Assembly (NCBI GenBank): GCA_036563615.1
Contig: DATCMB010000021.1
Location: 62,001 to 126,000, forward strand
Direction: 5' to 3'
DNA length: 64,000 nucleotides
Source: Candidatus Binatia bacterium
GTDB taxonomy: Bacteria > Desulfobacterota > Binatia > UBA12015
The notes under the pieces are model-generated. The model worked only from the letters and a program-made list of their open reading frames with translations, did not search any database and was not told the origin of the DNA. Both the position numbers and the translations under genes were made by a program. Positions 48,293 to 57,874 of the stretch are shown in pieces; positions within the stretch are counted from its first letter, which is position 1; each line of letters begins with the position of its first letter.

Positions 48293-49423
48293 CTACCTCG
48301 CGGCGATCACGCTGCCGTCGCCGCGGAACAGGTGCACGGCCGCGGGCGGAACCGCGAGCCGCAGCTCCTGCTCGCGCCGCAGCTCCTGCAGCCCGGGGAG
48401 GCGCGCGATCAGACCGGGCGCGTCGCCGTCCGGCGTGCTGCCGGACGCACTGCGCAGGCGCACGTGCGCGAGCGTCTCGTGCCCGAGCCACTCGACGTGC
48501 TCGACCGTCGTCGCGAGCACGCTCGCGGAAGGCTCCGCCGCGGGGTCGACGAACGCCTCGGGACGGATGCCGACGGTGAGCTCGCGCGCTGGCTCGCGAG
48601 CGACGAGGGCCGCGAGCTCCGGCGGCGGCGCGATCTCCTGCCCCGCGACGTCGAGGACGATGCGGTCGCCGTCGCGCGCGCGCACCGTCGCCGCGAGCAG
48701 GTTCATCGGCGGGTTGCCGATGAAGCCGGCGACGAACGCGTCCGCCGGACGCTCGTAGAGCTCGCGCGGGGGTGCGACCTGCAGCAGCTTGCCGGCGCGC
48801 AGCACCGCGACCCGCTGCCCGAGCGTCATCGCCTCGGTCTGGTCGTGCGTCACGTAGAGCATGGTGGTCGCGAGGCGGCGCTGCAGCTCGGCGATCTCGG
48901 CGCGCACCTCGACGCGCAGCTTCGCGTCGAGGTTCGAGAGCGGCTCGTCGAGCAGAAACACCGTCGGCTCGCGCACCAGCGCGCGTCCCATCGCGACCCG
49001 CTGCTGCTGACCGCCCGAGAGCTGACGCGGCAGGCGGTCGAGCACCGCGCCGATGTCGAGCACGTCCGCGACCCAGGCGATGCGCTTCGCGATCTCCGCG
49101 CGCGAGAGCCCGCGCATGCGCAGCGGGAACTCGAGGTTCCCGCGCACCGTCTTGTGCGGATAGAGCGCGTAGTCCTGGAACACCATCGCGACGTTGCGCT
49201 CGCGCGGCGTCAGATCGTTCGCGACCTTGCCGCCGATGCGCAGCGTGCCGCGCGTCGGCCGCTCGAGCCCTGCGACGAGACGCAGCAGCGTCGACTTGCC
49301 GCAGCCCGACGGCCCGACCAGCACGACCAGCTCGCCGTCCGCGATCTCGAGGTCGAGGTCGACGATCGCGCGCGCGCCGTTCGGGTAGGTCTTGTCGACG
49401 TGCTCGAACGCGACGCTCGCCAT
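48293..49423 (-). CDS. Sugar ABC transporter ATP-binding protein (MalK/UgpC/MsmK-type)
   Basis: Cytoplasmic ATPase of 376 residues that powers sugar importers. Walker A VGPSGCGKSTLLRL, Q-loop FQDYALYPH, signature LSGGQQQRVAMGRAL, Walker B VFLLDEPLSNLDA and H-loop VTHDQTEAM are all present. A C-terminal OB-type domain (TVGIRPEAFVD, TTVEHVEWLGHETLAHVRL) marks the MalK-like class, whose members can serve several importers. It lies across the GH94 gene from its likely permeases, on the opposite strand. ATG start. Confidence 0.95.
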   Translation of the reverse strand: MASVAFEHVDKTYPNGARAIVDLDLEIADGELVVLVGPSGCGKSTLLRLVAGLERPTRGTLRIGGKVANDLTPRERNVAMVFQDYALYPHKTVRGNLEFPLRMRGLSRAEIAKRIAWVADVLDIGAVLDRLPRQLSGGQQQRVAMGRALVREPTVFLLDEPLSNLDAKLRVEVRAEIAELQRRLATTMLYVTHDQTEAMTLGQRVAVLRAGKLLQVAPPRELYERPADAFVAGFIGNPPMNLLAATVRARDGDRIVLDVAGQEIAPPPELAALVAREPARELTVGIRPEAFVDPAAEPSASVLATTVEHVEWLGHETLAHVRLRSASGSTPDGDAPGLIARLPGLQELRREQELRLAVPPAAVHLFRGDGSVIAAR

Positions 49424-49442
49424 TCGACGCGATCTCGCGCGC

Positions 49443-51086
49443 TCAGAAGTAGGACTCGTCGGCGATCAGCGGCAGGACGCGCTGCACGATCGGGTCGGAG
49501 GCGAAGTGCTTCTGCACGGCGCCGCCCGTCAGGTGATTGACGAGCGCGACGAACAGCATCGACTGGTCGACCGCGAGGTAGCGGTAGGCGACCTCGCGCG
49601 ACACCGGGTCGACCGCGTCGTAGAGGCCGTACTCGCCGTACATCGGGAACTCGTCGGCGAAGCGGCGCAGCGCGGCGGCGGCCTCCTTGGGACGCACGGC
49701 GAGGGCGAGCGCCGCAGCGTGCGGGGTCAGCGCGCCGACGCGGTAGCCGCGCACGCCGAGCACCGGCACGCCGTACTCGAGGTAGCCTTCCGAGCCCGGC
49801 ATCGCGCTCGGCGAGATGCCCCACGTCGGATAGCCGAGCTCGCGCGCCGCGTAGCGCTCCTGCACCGCCGCGTGCACGCGCCCGTTCTCGCCGAGCCCGC
49901 GCGGCGCGTAGCGCATCTCGTCGAGCACGAGCGTCGGCATCAGCGCCTCGAACATGCTGCCGCCCCACGACGGCACGTAGCGGTAGCCGCCGAGCTCGTA
50001 GAAGCCGATCAGCACCTCGTGGCCGCGCACGTCGATGCGCTTGACGTCGCGCGGCTCGAGCGTCTGCCCCTCGCACGACGCCGGGAAGATGCGCGCCATG
50101 CGGAACCACGCGTCCTCGGGCACGTCGCCCTTGCCGATCGCGAGCAGCACGCCGAGGCGCGCCTCGGTGAAGAGAACGCCGTAGTGGTAGCGCGACAGCG
50201 CTTGGCGATCGACGTAGTAGCCGTGCGACACCTGGCCGACCTTCGGGTCGTAGAACAGCCCGAAGTTCGTGCGGTCGATGAGCGCCGTCGCGCGCTCGGA
50301 GAGCTCCGGCAGCGCGCGACGCACGACGACGAGACCCGTCGTCAGCCAGGCGAGGTCGACGAACGAGAGGAAGTTGCTCGTCCGCTCGAGCGAGGTGGTG
50401 TCGTAGAAGTTGTAGAAGTAGCCGCGGTGGGTCTCGAGGCGGTCGAGCGTGTCGAGGATCTGCGTCGCGCGCCGCACGGCGTCCTCGTGCGACACGAGAC
50501 CGAGCTCCTTCGCGCCGACGATCGCGGCGAGCGCGAGCCCGATGTTGGTGACGTTGGTGTAGTCGCCGACGTGGGTGCCGTCGTCCTGACTCTCCTCGCC
50601 GACGACGTAGGCGACCTTGCGGATCGACGGCGGCGGCGCCGGCTTGCCGACGGTGACGTTGTCGACCGGCAGCCCGTTCTCGCGGTCCGACAGCGCGTCG
50701 ATGCCGCGCCAGGTGTCGCGCGCGAGACGCTCGAGGAACTCGCGCTCGCCGCGCGGTAGCTCGCTCGGATCGACCAGCAGCCGGCTCGGCCAGCCGCGCA
50801 GCCGCGCGCGGATCAGCGGCTGCGCCGCGTCCTTGCCGCCGACCGACTCCTCCCACGCGCGCTTGCGCTGCGGGATCACCGGCAGCTCGTGCCAGGCGGC
50901 CGCGCCGTCGACGTGCGCGCCCTTGAAGGCGACCGGGCACGGCTCGCTCGCGCCGGCGGCGGGCTTGTCGGTGCTTGTCGGCTTCGGGTCGGGGCTCGTC
51001 TCCGCGCCCACCCCGACGCAGAGGATCACGAGCACACCGAGCACGAGCGACGCTCGCAAGGGGTGGGACACGTGCAACGGCCTCAT
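49443..51086 (-). CDS. Secreted glycoamylase-like (PF10091) protein, possible beta-1,2-glucanase
   Basis: Exported (alpha/alpha)6 glycosidase-like protein, 547 residues, with a signal peptide (LVLGVLVILCVGVGA). The body follows the glycoamylase-like pattern: DTWRGIDALSDRENGLPVDN, TNVTNIGLALAAIVGAKELG, ETHRGYFYNFYDTTSLE, SFVDLAWLTTGLVVVRRALPE, the PSWGGSMFEALMPTLVL segment, then YPTWGISPSAMPG. The same fold is the middle module of NdvB and of GH144 endo-beta-1,2-glucanases. Here it is a separate secreted protein. Cleavage of beta-1,2-glucan is inferred from neighbours. It is 20 bases upstream of the ATPase gene on the same strand. Confidence 0.85.
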   Translation of the reverse strand: MRPLHVSHPLRASLVLGVLVILCVGVGAETSPDPKPTSTDKPAAGASEPCPVAFKGAHVDGAAAWHELPVIPQRKRAWEESVGGKDAAQPLIRARLRGWPSRLLVDPSELPRGEREFLERLARDTWRGIDALSDRENGLPVDNVTVGKPAPPPSIRKVAYVVGEESQDDGTHVGDYTNVTNIGLALAAIVGAKELGLVSHEDAVRRATQILDTLDRLETHRGYFYNFYDTTSLERTSNFLSFVDLAWLTTGLVVVRRALPELSERATALIDRTNFGLFYDPKVGQVSHGYYVDRQALSRYHYGVLFTEARLGVLLAIGKGDVPEDAWFRMARIFPASCEGQTLEPRDVKRIDVRGHEVLIGFYELGGYRYVPSWGGSMFEALMPTLVLDEMRYAPRGLGENGRVHAAVQERYAARELGYPTWGISPSAMPGSEGYLEYGVPVLGVRGYRVGALTPHAAALALAVRPKEAAAALRRFADEFPMYGEYGLYDAVDPVSREVAYRYLAVDQSMLFVALVNHLTGGAVQKHFASDPIVQRVLPLIADESYF

Positions 51087-51129
51087 GATGCCATCCGGGA
51101 CCGAGGACCGCTAGCGACGATTTCGCGCG

Positions 51130-54100
51130 CTAGAGCGCCCAGTCGACGCGCTCGCGCGACGGCGGCTGGTAGGAGCAGAAGAGCCCGGTGCGCACGGCAA
51201 GGCGCAGGTGCTCCGCCAGGCGGGCGTCGTGCTGGCCGATGCGGCCGATCGCGTACTTGATGGCGCGCGTCACGGCGACCCGCGCACGCTCGTGCACGAC
51301 CCGCGCGCGCCGCGCCCGCCCGTCGAGGCCGTAGCTGCGCGACAGCTCGTCCTCGAGCATGCCGATCTCGTTCTCGAGGCGCTCCATGCGTCCGCGGTCG
51401 TTGGCGGCGGTCGCCTCGTCGAGCTCGACGCGGGCCTGCTGGAGCCGCGCCGTGTACTGCTCGCGCGCCTGCGCGTCGAGCTCCTCGCCCGCGTCGCCCC
51501 AGACGAGCTCGCGCATCGAGCCGTTGCGCTGCCGCGCGTACGCCGCGTCGATCAGGTCGGTGACGTGCACCTCGCGCGTCGGCTCGGCGAGGAGCCGGGC
51601 GAGGTGCGCGAGCCCGATCATGTGCGGCAGGCGCGTCATGCGGCCCTCGAAGACGAGCGTCCACACGTCGCCGTCGCGGCGGAAGGTCGCGGCGCTCCGT
51701 GTGGCGTCTGCAATGGCGCTGGTCGCGGCTGCGGGCGCGAGCGACGCGGCCGGATGGGGTGCGGCGGCGTGCCCGGGCGACGCCGCGTGCGCGCTCTCTC
51801 GCGCCACCGCGGGCGCATGCTCGTCGTGAGCAGCGTGCTCGGCCGCGTCCGCCGCGGCTCGCCTCTCCTCGACCCAGCCCAGCAGCAGACCCATGCCGAG
51901 CGGACGCGCGATGCGCTCGGCCTCGTCGAGCAGCGCGTGCGCACGACGACGCGCGTCCGCGTCGCCGCGTCGCAGCAGCATCCCCGCCCAGGCGTGTCGG
52001 ACGTGCGCCTGCCAGGGTGCCGCGCGCATGCGCTCGGCGAGCGCGAGCGCGTCCGCGAAGTGGCGCTCGGCGTCGTCGAAGCGTCCGAGCAGCCCGGCGA
52101 GCTGGCCGAGACGGTCGTCGACCGTGCCGACGAGCACGACCAGCGGCCGCGCGATCGCGACGCGCCCGGCATACGGACGCAGCAGATCGTAGAGCAGCTC
52201 GGCGCGGCGCTCGTCGCCGAGCCGGCAGCAGACGCTCGACAGCAGCACGAGCGCGGTGAGCCACGTCGAGTCGCGCGGCAGCGACGCGAAGCCGTCCGAC
52301 GCCAGCGCGTCGAGCTCGCGCCGCGCCTCGGCGAGGCGACCGGACGCGGCGTAGAAGTCCGCGAGCCCGCAGCGCCACGCGGGCACGATTGCGGTTTCCG
52401 AGACGCTGGCGACGACCAGCGGCTCGACCTCCGCGAGGCGTCCCTGCTCGCCGCGCAGCAGGAAGAGCTGCTGCGCATAGTTCAGCACGGCCGTGCGCGC
52501 CTGCGCCTGCCCGCCGAGCCTGAGCGCCTCCGCGGCGAGCGCTTCGGCGTCGGCGTAGCGACCTTCGAGCAGCGCGATCGCGGTGTGGAAGCTCGCGAGG
52601 CTCCAGCGCAGGAACGGCTCGCGCGCGGCGCGCAGGCGCTGCTCGAAGATCGTAAACGCATGATCGAGACCCGCGCGGTCCCCGAGCTCCGCGAGGTCGC
52701 CGATGCGGAACACGAGCGCGTCGAGCTCGGCGGCGGGGGCGTTCCGCCGGCTGCGCACGATCTCATCGATGGTCGCGCTGCGCTCGGCGAGGTTGTCCGG
52801 ACCGAGGAGCGCGGTGAGGCGCCGCGCAAGCACGAAGGCGAGCGTCGGTGGGTCACCCAGCTCGCGCGCCATCGCCGTCGCCTCGTCGGCGAGCGCGCGC
52901 CGCCGCTCGTGCGACCCCGGCGCGAGCAGCAGCCCGGCGGCGAGGCGCGCCATCACGCGGGCGCGCAGCGCGCTCGCGCCCGGCGGCAGCGTCGCGAGCG
53001 CCTCCTCGAGGAGATCGTTGCTCTCGACGTCGAGGACGCCGATCTCGGCGCGCACCGCCGCACAGCGCAGCGCCGTCTGCGCGAAGGTCTCGGTGCCCTC
53101 GCGCCGTGCGAGCACCACCGCGTCGCGCAGCACGACCTCGGCGCGCGACTGCTCACCGGTCGCGTGTAGCGCGCGACCGAGCCCGACGAGCACGCGCAGC
53201 CGCAGCGTTCTATCCGGCGCGACCTCGAGCGCGGACAGCGCGCGCTCGAAGTGGCGCGCCGCTTCCTCGAAGGCGAGCAGCTCGAGCGCCCGCTCGCCCG
53301 CGGCGCACGCCCAGCGCACGGCCTCGCGCGCGTCGCCGCCGCCGTCTGCGGCGGCGAGGAAGTGGTGTGCGAGCAGCGCCAGCCGATCGTCGTCGTCGAC
53401 CGGCGCGTCGACGTCGCGCGCGAGCGCGCGCCCCGCCGCGGCGTGCAGACGCGCACGCTCGCTCGGCGCGAGATCGTCGTACAGCGTGTCGCGCAGCAGC
53501 ACGTGGCCGAACGCGTAGCGCCGCAAGCGTCCAGGCACGGCGCGCACGAGGCCGAGCGCGAGCGGCTGCGCGAGCGCGTCAAGCAAGTTCTCGGGTGCCG
53601 CGTCGAGCACGCAGCCGAGCGTCTCGAGGTCGAACTCGCGGCCGACGACCGCTGCGGCCTGCAGGACGCGCAGCGCGTCTGGCGGCAGCGGCGCGAGACG
53701 CCGTCGCAGCAGCGCCGCCGCGCCCGCCGGGACGCCGCCTCGCCCCGCCGACGCGACGAGCTGCGCCATCTCGAGGACGAAGAACGGATTGCCTTCGCTG
53801 GTCGCGACGACGTGGTCGACGAGCTCGTCGGCCGGAGCAGCGCCGAGCCGGTCCGTGAGCAGCTCCTGCACGGCTTGGCGCGGCAATCCACCGAGCACGA
53901 CCTGTCGACCGTGGCGCAGCGCGTCCTGGACGAGCGCCCCGGCCTCCGGACGCTGGCGCAGCTCGAGGTCGCGCAGCGTCACGAGCACGAGCAGCGGACA
54001 GCCGTCGAGCTCGCGCGCGACGAGCTGCAGAAGCAGCAGCGATCCGACGTCCGCCCAGTGCAGATCGTCGAGCACGAGCAGCAGCGGACGACCGCGCACG

Positions 54101-54540
54101 GCGGCGACGAGCGCCGTGGTCACGCCGTCGAGCAACGCGAAGCGCGCCCGCGCCGGGAGCTCGCTCGCGTCGGCCGCGTCGCTGCCCTCGCGCAGCAGCG
54201 CCACCGCGCCCGCGAGCCGCATCGCGACCGCACTCGACGTGACCGCCGCGGCACCGGACACGCCCTCCTCGATTGCGGCCGCGAACGCGCCGAGCGCCTG
54301 CGTCCACGGCCAGTACGCCGGCGCGGCCCCGCCCTCGTGACAGCGGCCCCAGACCACCGACATGCCGCGCGCGCGGGCGTCGCCGGCGAGAAAGGCCGCG
54401 GTGCGCGTCTTGCCGATGCCGGCGTCGCCGACCAGCGCGACGAGCTGCCCTTCGCCGCGCAGCGCCGCGTCGAGACCGGAGCGCAGCAACGCCAGCTCCG
54501 GGTCTCGCCCGACGAAGCGGCTTCGCTGCAGCTCGGACAT
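51130..54540 (-). CDS. Large AAA-ATPase/TPR regulator, intact paralogue
   Basis: A 1136-residue STAND-like ATPase. The N-terminal part has Walker A VGDAGIGKTRTAAF and Walker B VLDDLHWADVG; the next ~600 residues are TPR-like helices; near residue 950 a winged-helix-like module begins (DGDVWTLVFEGRMTRLPHM) and the C-terminus has conserved RARVAVTRAIKYAIGRIGQ and LAVRTGLFCSYQPP. Such proteins act as signal-dependent switches, often transcriptional. It is a full-length copy of the frameshifted gene at 30967-34267. Together they lie either side of the glucan island, and it follows the glycoamylase-like gene in reverse direction. What it senses cannot be read from the sequence. Confidence 0.85.
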   Translation of the reverse strand: MSELQRSRFVGRDPELALLRSGLDAALRGEGQLVALVGDAGIGKTRTAAFLAGDARARGMSVVWGRCHEGGAAPAYWPWTQALGAFAAAIEEGVSGAAAVTSSAVAMRLAGAVALLREGSDAADASELPARARFALLDGVTTALVAAVRGRPLLLVLDDLHWADVGSLLLLQLVARELDGCPLLVLVTLRDLELRQRPEAGALVQDALRHGRQVVLGGLPRQAVQELLTDRLGAAPADELVDHVVATSEGNPFFVLEMAQLVASAGRGGVPAGAAALLRRRLAPLPPDALRVLQAAAVVGREFDLETLGCVLDAAPENLLDALAQPLALGLVRAVPGRLRRYAFGHVLLRDTLYDDLAPSERARLHAAAGRALARDVDAPVDDDDRLALLAHHFLAAADGGGDAREAVRWACAAGERALELLAFEEAARHFERALSALEVAPDRTLRLRVLVGLGRALHATGEQSRAEVVLRDAVVLARREGTETFAQTALRCAAVRAEIGVLDVESNDLLEEALATLPPGASALRARVMARLAAGLLLAPGSHERRRALADEATAMARELGDPPTLAFVLARRLTALLGPDNLAERSATIDEIVRSRRNAPAAELDALVFRIGDLAELGDRAGLDHAFTIFEQRLRAAREPFLRWSLASFHTAIALLEGRYADAEALAAEALRLGGQAQARTAVLNYAQQLFLLRGEQGRLAEVEPLVVASVSETAIVPAWRCGLADFYAASGRLAEARRELDALASDGFASLPRDSTWLTALVLLSSVCCRLGDERRAELLYDLLRPYAGRVAIARPLVVLVGTVDDRLGQLAGLLGRFDDAERHFADALALAERMRAAPWQAHVRHAWAGMLLRRGDADARRRAHALLDEAERIARPLGMGLLLGWVEERRAAADAAEHAAHDEHAPAVARESAHAASPGHAAAPHPAASLAPAAATSAIADATRSAATFRRDGDVWTLVFEGRMTRLPHMIGLAHLARLLAEPTREVHVTDLIDAAYARQRNGSMRELVWGDAGEELDAQAREQYTARLQQARVELDEATAANDRGRMERLENEIGMLEDELSRSYGLDGRARRARVVHERARVAVTRAIKYAIGRIGQHDARLAEHLRLAVRTGLFCSYQPPSRERVDWAL

Positions 54541-54544
54541 CGAA

Positions 54545-54599
54545 CGATCGCGGGTCGACGTGGGCCGCCCGCAGGCTAGCCCGCGTCGCTCCGCGATCG
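54545..54599. promoter_or_regulatory. Inverted repeat at the start of the regulator gene
   Basis: CGATCGCGG (54545-54553) and its perfect complement CCGCGATCG (54591-54599), 37 bases apart, lie just upstream of the regulator start and after the delta-60 gene stop. Could be an operator for autoregulation or part of a terminator; not distinguishable. Confidence 0.25.
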
Positions 54600-54627
54600 C
54601 AAGACGTCCGCTTCTCGAGGTGCGCTG

Positions 54628-57600
54628 CTAGGGCGTGAGCCTCACGAGCGCGACCTCGTTGCTCGTGCCGTTGCGCGTCGAGCCGCCGACGACGAGCCGA
54701 CCGTCGGCCTGCAGGGCGACGCTCTGCGCCGAGTCGCTCGCGCCGAGCAGGTCGAGGGTGAGCGCGCCGCCCGCGCCGAACGAGGCGTCGAGCACGCCGC
54801 TCGGCTGGAACACGGCGAGCGCCATGTCGTTGACGGTCGCGCTCTCGGCCTGTCCGGCGAGCACGACGCGCCCGTCGGGCAGCAGCGCGAGCGTGCGCAC
54901 GAAGTCGTCGCCGCCGTTGAAATCGTGGCTTGACACGCCGAGCGTCCCGAAGCTCGTGTCGAGCGCGCCGTCGGGGCGGAAGCGGGCGAGCAGGAAGTCG
55001 TAGCTCGCGCCGAGGATCGTCTGCACCGCGACCAGGATCCCGCCGTCGCTCGCGACCGCGACGCCCACCGCCTCGTCCCACGTGCCGCCCGAGAGGTCGA
55101 TGCGCACGACGCCGTCGCCGCCGAAGCTCGGATCGAGCGTGCCGTCGGCGAGGAAGCGCACCACGCCGACGTCCGGGTTGGCGCCGCCGCTCGCGGCCAC
55201 GCGGCCGACGAGGACGATCGCGCCGTCCGCCTGCAGCGCCGCCGCGCTCGCGAGGTCGGTCGCGCCGGCGATGTCGACGGTCGCGAGCCCGCCCGAGCCG
55301 AAGCTCGCGTCGAGCGCGCCGTTCGCGTCGTAGCGCGCGACCGCGAAGTCGTTCTCGCCGAGCACGACCGCGGCGTGTCCGGCGAGCACGATCTTGCCGT
55401 CGGGCTGCAGCAGGATGCGGTAGGCGCGGTCGGTCGAGCCGAAGAAATCGGTCACCGCGACGCCGGCGCTGCCGAAGGTCGCGTCGAGCGTGCCGTCCGC
55501 GAGGTAGCGCGCGAGCGCGAAGTCGCTGCGCCCGCTGAAGGTCTGCGAGACGTAGCCGGCGACGAGGATCCGGCCGTCGGTCGTGACGACGACGTCGTAC
55601 GCCTCGACGTCGATGCCGGTGCCGAACGCGACGCCGACGACGCCGCCCGCGCCGAAGCTCGCGTCGAGCGTGCCGTCCGCGTGGTAGCGCGCGAGGTGGC
55701 GCGGGCCGAGCACCAGCAGCTTGCCGTCGGCCTGGGCGGCGATCGCGCGCGCGGCGCTGCTCCAGGTCGCGGTGACGAGGCCGCCGCTGCCGAAGCTCGG
55801 GTCGAGCGCCCCCGAAGGCGCCGGCGTGTCGCAGGTCACGACGACGTCGACGACGTTCGCCGTGCCGACCGTGCCGCTGCCGTTCGTGACCGAGCACACC
55901 TGCAGCGGGCTCGTCGGCTGCGTCGCGACGCGCACCTGGTAGCTCGCTCCCTCGAGGAAGTCGTAGGGCAAGGTGAACGGTCCGTCGCTCGCGATCTCGA
56001 CGCTCGCACCGGTGATCGCCTCCTCGATCTCGAGGCCCGTGCCTTCGAGGCCGCTCACCGTGCCGCCCACCGTGTACGTCGGCGGCGGCTCGACCCAGTC
56101 GTCGTCGACGATCGTGACGACCGTCGTCGCCTGCGCGCCGGTCGCGCAGCCGTGCTCCGTCGTGAGCTCGAGCACGACGGTCTCATCGGGCTCGCCCGCG
56201 CGGTCGTCGAGGATCGGCACCGTCAGCGAGCGCGACCCCGACTCGCGTCGGTTGAACACGACGATCGGCGCGGGACGCTGCCAGTCGAGGCCGACCGTCG
56301 CGGTGGACGCGCCCGGTGTGATCGTCGCCGTCACCTTGCCGTCGCTGCCGCCGGTGCGCGTGATCTCGACCGTCACGCTGCCCGCGTCCTCGGACACCTC
56401 GTAGGACGCCGCGGCGAAAGAGAGCAGACCCGCCGACGGCGCGCAGACGACCGCGCCCGCGCGCGCCATCGCGCGCTGCAGGACGCCGTGCGTGTCCGCG
56501 CCGCAGAGCACCGACGGCTTCGGTCCGCGCTTCGCGTTCTGGCGCCGCGCGAGCGCGCGGTCGGCGCTGCGCAGCGCGTTGACGATCCGCTTTCCGAGCG
56601 AGCGCCGCTTCGTCTCGGTGGTCGCGGCGAGCGCCTGATCGACCAGGGCGCGCGCGCGAGCGGCCGGACGCGTCACGTTCGTCGGCAGCTCGTCCGCGAG
56701 ACAGCGCGCGGGCGGCATGCCGGCGTCAAGCAAACAGGCGACGCCTTCCAGGCCCGGGAACGGGCAGCGCGGGATCTCGACCTCGACGATGCCGGCGTGC
56801 TCGATCGTCACGCCCTCGGTCGGGCCCAGGTCGTCCTCGGAGAGCGGGTCCTTCGCATAGGCGCTCGCCGCGGTCTCGCCCTGCCCGCGGTCGAGCGCCG
56901 CGGCGACGAGGTCGAAGCGGACGGTGAAGCCGGTGTGCATCGGCACGCCGTCGAGAACGATTCTCTCGGTGTACGGCCCGTCGAGCTTCGGGCGGTGGAA
57001 GCCGTACGCCGGATCGCCGCACGTGTCGCAGTCCCACTGCCAGCGCGGCCCGGTCGCGAGCACGACGCCGTTGTCGCCGCGGATCTCGCCGGAGAGGTCG
57101 AGCACCCAGATGTCGTCGAACACGTCCTCGAGGTCGACGCCGAGGTCGGCGCGCGCGAGCGCGACCTGGCTCATGCCCCAGCGCTGGCGCTCGTTGAAGT
57201 CGCGCACCGTGACGTCCATCTCGATGCGCGCGCTCGGCCCGAACCACGGCGGGCGTCCGCTGCCGAAGTCGACCACCTCCAGGTGCGCGGTCGAGTAGGT
57301 GAAGCGCAGGAAGGGACCGTCCTCGACGCGCACGTACTCCTTCTCGACCGAGATCAGCGCCTCGCCGCCGATGGTGTTTCCGGCGACGCCGCCGCGCAGC
57401 GGCGCGATCGCCTTCGCCCAGAAGACGTTGCCGTCCGAGTGCCCGATGGCGGTCATGGAGGCGGGCGTCTGGAAGAAGGTGCCGGCGAGGAAGTCCCACT
57501 CCTGGCGGACGAAGTCGCCCCACTGCTCGTGCAGCGGCTCGGGCACGAGGACCGCCGCCAGGCCGCCGAGGTGCTCGACCTCCCGCCACTCGGAGAACTG

Positions 57601-57741
57601 CCAGCGGTAGAGCGGCTCGGCGGCGGCGGGTCGCGCGGCGAGCAGGACGAGCCCGCACGTCGCGAACAACATCGAGCGCCGCGCGCTCGACACGAGCCGG
57701 GCGGCGCGACGCGAACCGGGGGTGATGCGCTTCTGCTTCAT
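54628..57741 (-). CDS. Secreted Calx-beta and delta-60-repeat protein
   Basis: Exported protein of 1037 residues, function unknown. A signal peptide (LFATCGLVLLAARPAAA) is followed by an N-terminal domain of about 330 residues with no recognised family, a helical region (about 350-430), a Calx-beta domain (about 440-545, SYEVSEDAGSVTVEITRTGG ending VVTIVDDDW), a short carboxypeptidase-like beta domain, and about seven delta-60 repeats (GxLDxSFGxGGxxxxD with VLAGxxxxxxxxDFALARY). Such repeats build beta-propellers on bacterial surfaces, often for adhesion or calcium-linked assembly. No C-terminal anchor is obvious. Confidence 0.87.
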   Translation of the reverse strand: MKQKRITPGSRRAARLVSSARRSMLFATCGLVLLAARPAAAEPLYRWQFSEWREVEHLGGLAAVLVPEPLHEQWGDFVRQEWDFLAGTFFQTPASMTAIGHSDGNVFWAKAIAPLRGGVAGNTIGGEALISVEKEYVRVEDGPFLRFTYSTAHLEVVDFGSGRPPWFGPSARIEMDVTVRDFNERQRWGMSQVALARADLGVDLEDVFDDIWVLDLSGEIRGDNGVVLATGPRWQWDCDTCGDPAYGFHRPKLDGPYTERIVLDGVPMHTGFTVRFDLVAAALDRGQGETAASAYAKDPLSEDDLGPTEGVTIEHAGIVEVEIPRCPFPGLEGVACLLDAGMPPARCLADELPTNVTRPAARARALVDQALAATTETKRRSLGKRIVNALRSADRALARRQNAKRGPKPSVLCGADTHGVLQRAMARAGAVVCAPSAGLLSFAAASYEVSEDAGSVTVEITRTGGSDGKVTATITPGASTATVGLDWQRPAPIVVFNRRESGSRSLTVPILDDRAGEPDETVVLELTTEHGCATGAQATTVVTIVDDDWVEPPPTYTVGGTVSGLEGTGLEIEEAITGASVEIASDGPFTLPYDFLEGASYQVRVATQPTSPLQVCSVTNGSGTVGTANVVDVVVTCDTPAPSGALDPSFGSGGLVTATWSSAARAIAAQADGKLLVLGPRHLARYHADGTLDASFGAGGVVGVAFGTGIDVEAYDVVVTTDGRILVAGYVSQTFSGRSDFALARYLADGTLDATFGSAGVAVTDFFGSTDRAYRILLQPDGKIVLAGHAAVVLGENDFAVARYDANGALDASFGSGGLATVDIAGATDLASAAALQADGAIVLVGRVAASGGANPDVGVVRFLADGTLDPSFGGDGVVRIDLSGGTWDEAVGVAVASDGGILVAVQTILGASYDFLLARFRPDGALDTSFGTLGVSSHDFNGGDDFVRTLALLPDGRVVLAGQAESATVNDMALAVFQPSGVLDASFGAGGALTLDLLGASDSAQSVALQADGRLVVGGSTRNGTSNEVALVRLTP

Positions 57742-57874
57742 ACCCGCAAGGCGTGAGAACGCGTCGAACGATGTTCGAACGCGCGTCGCCGCGGGCGAAG
57801 CGCGGGCGAAGCTCCCGGGGAGGACGCGCTACCGCGCCGGCGCAGCCAGCATCAGGCGCGCCGGCGCGCAGCGC

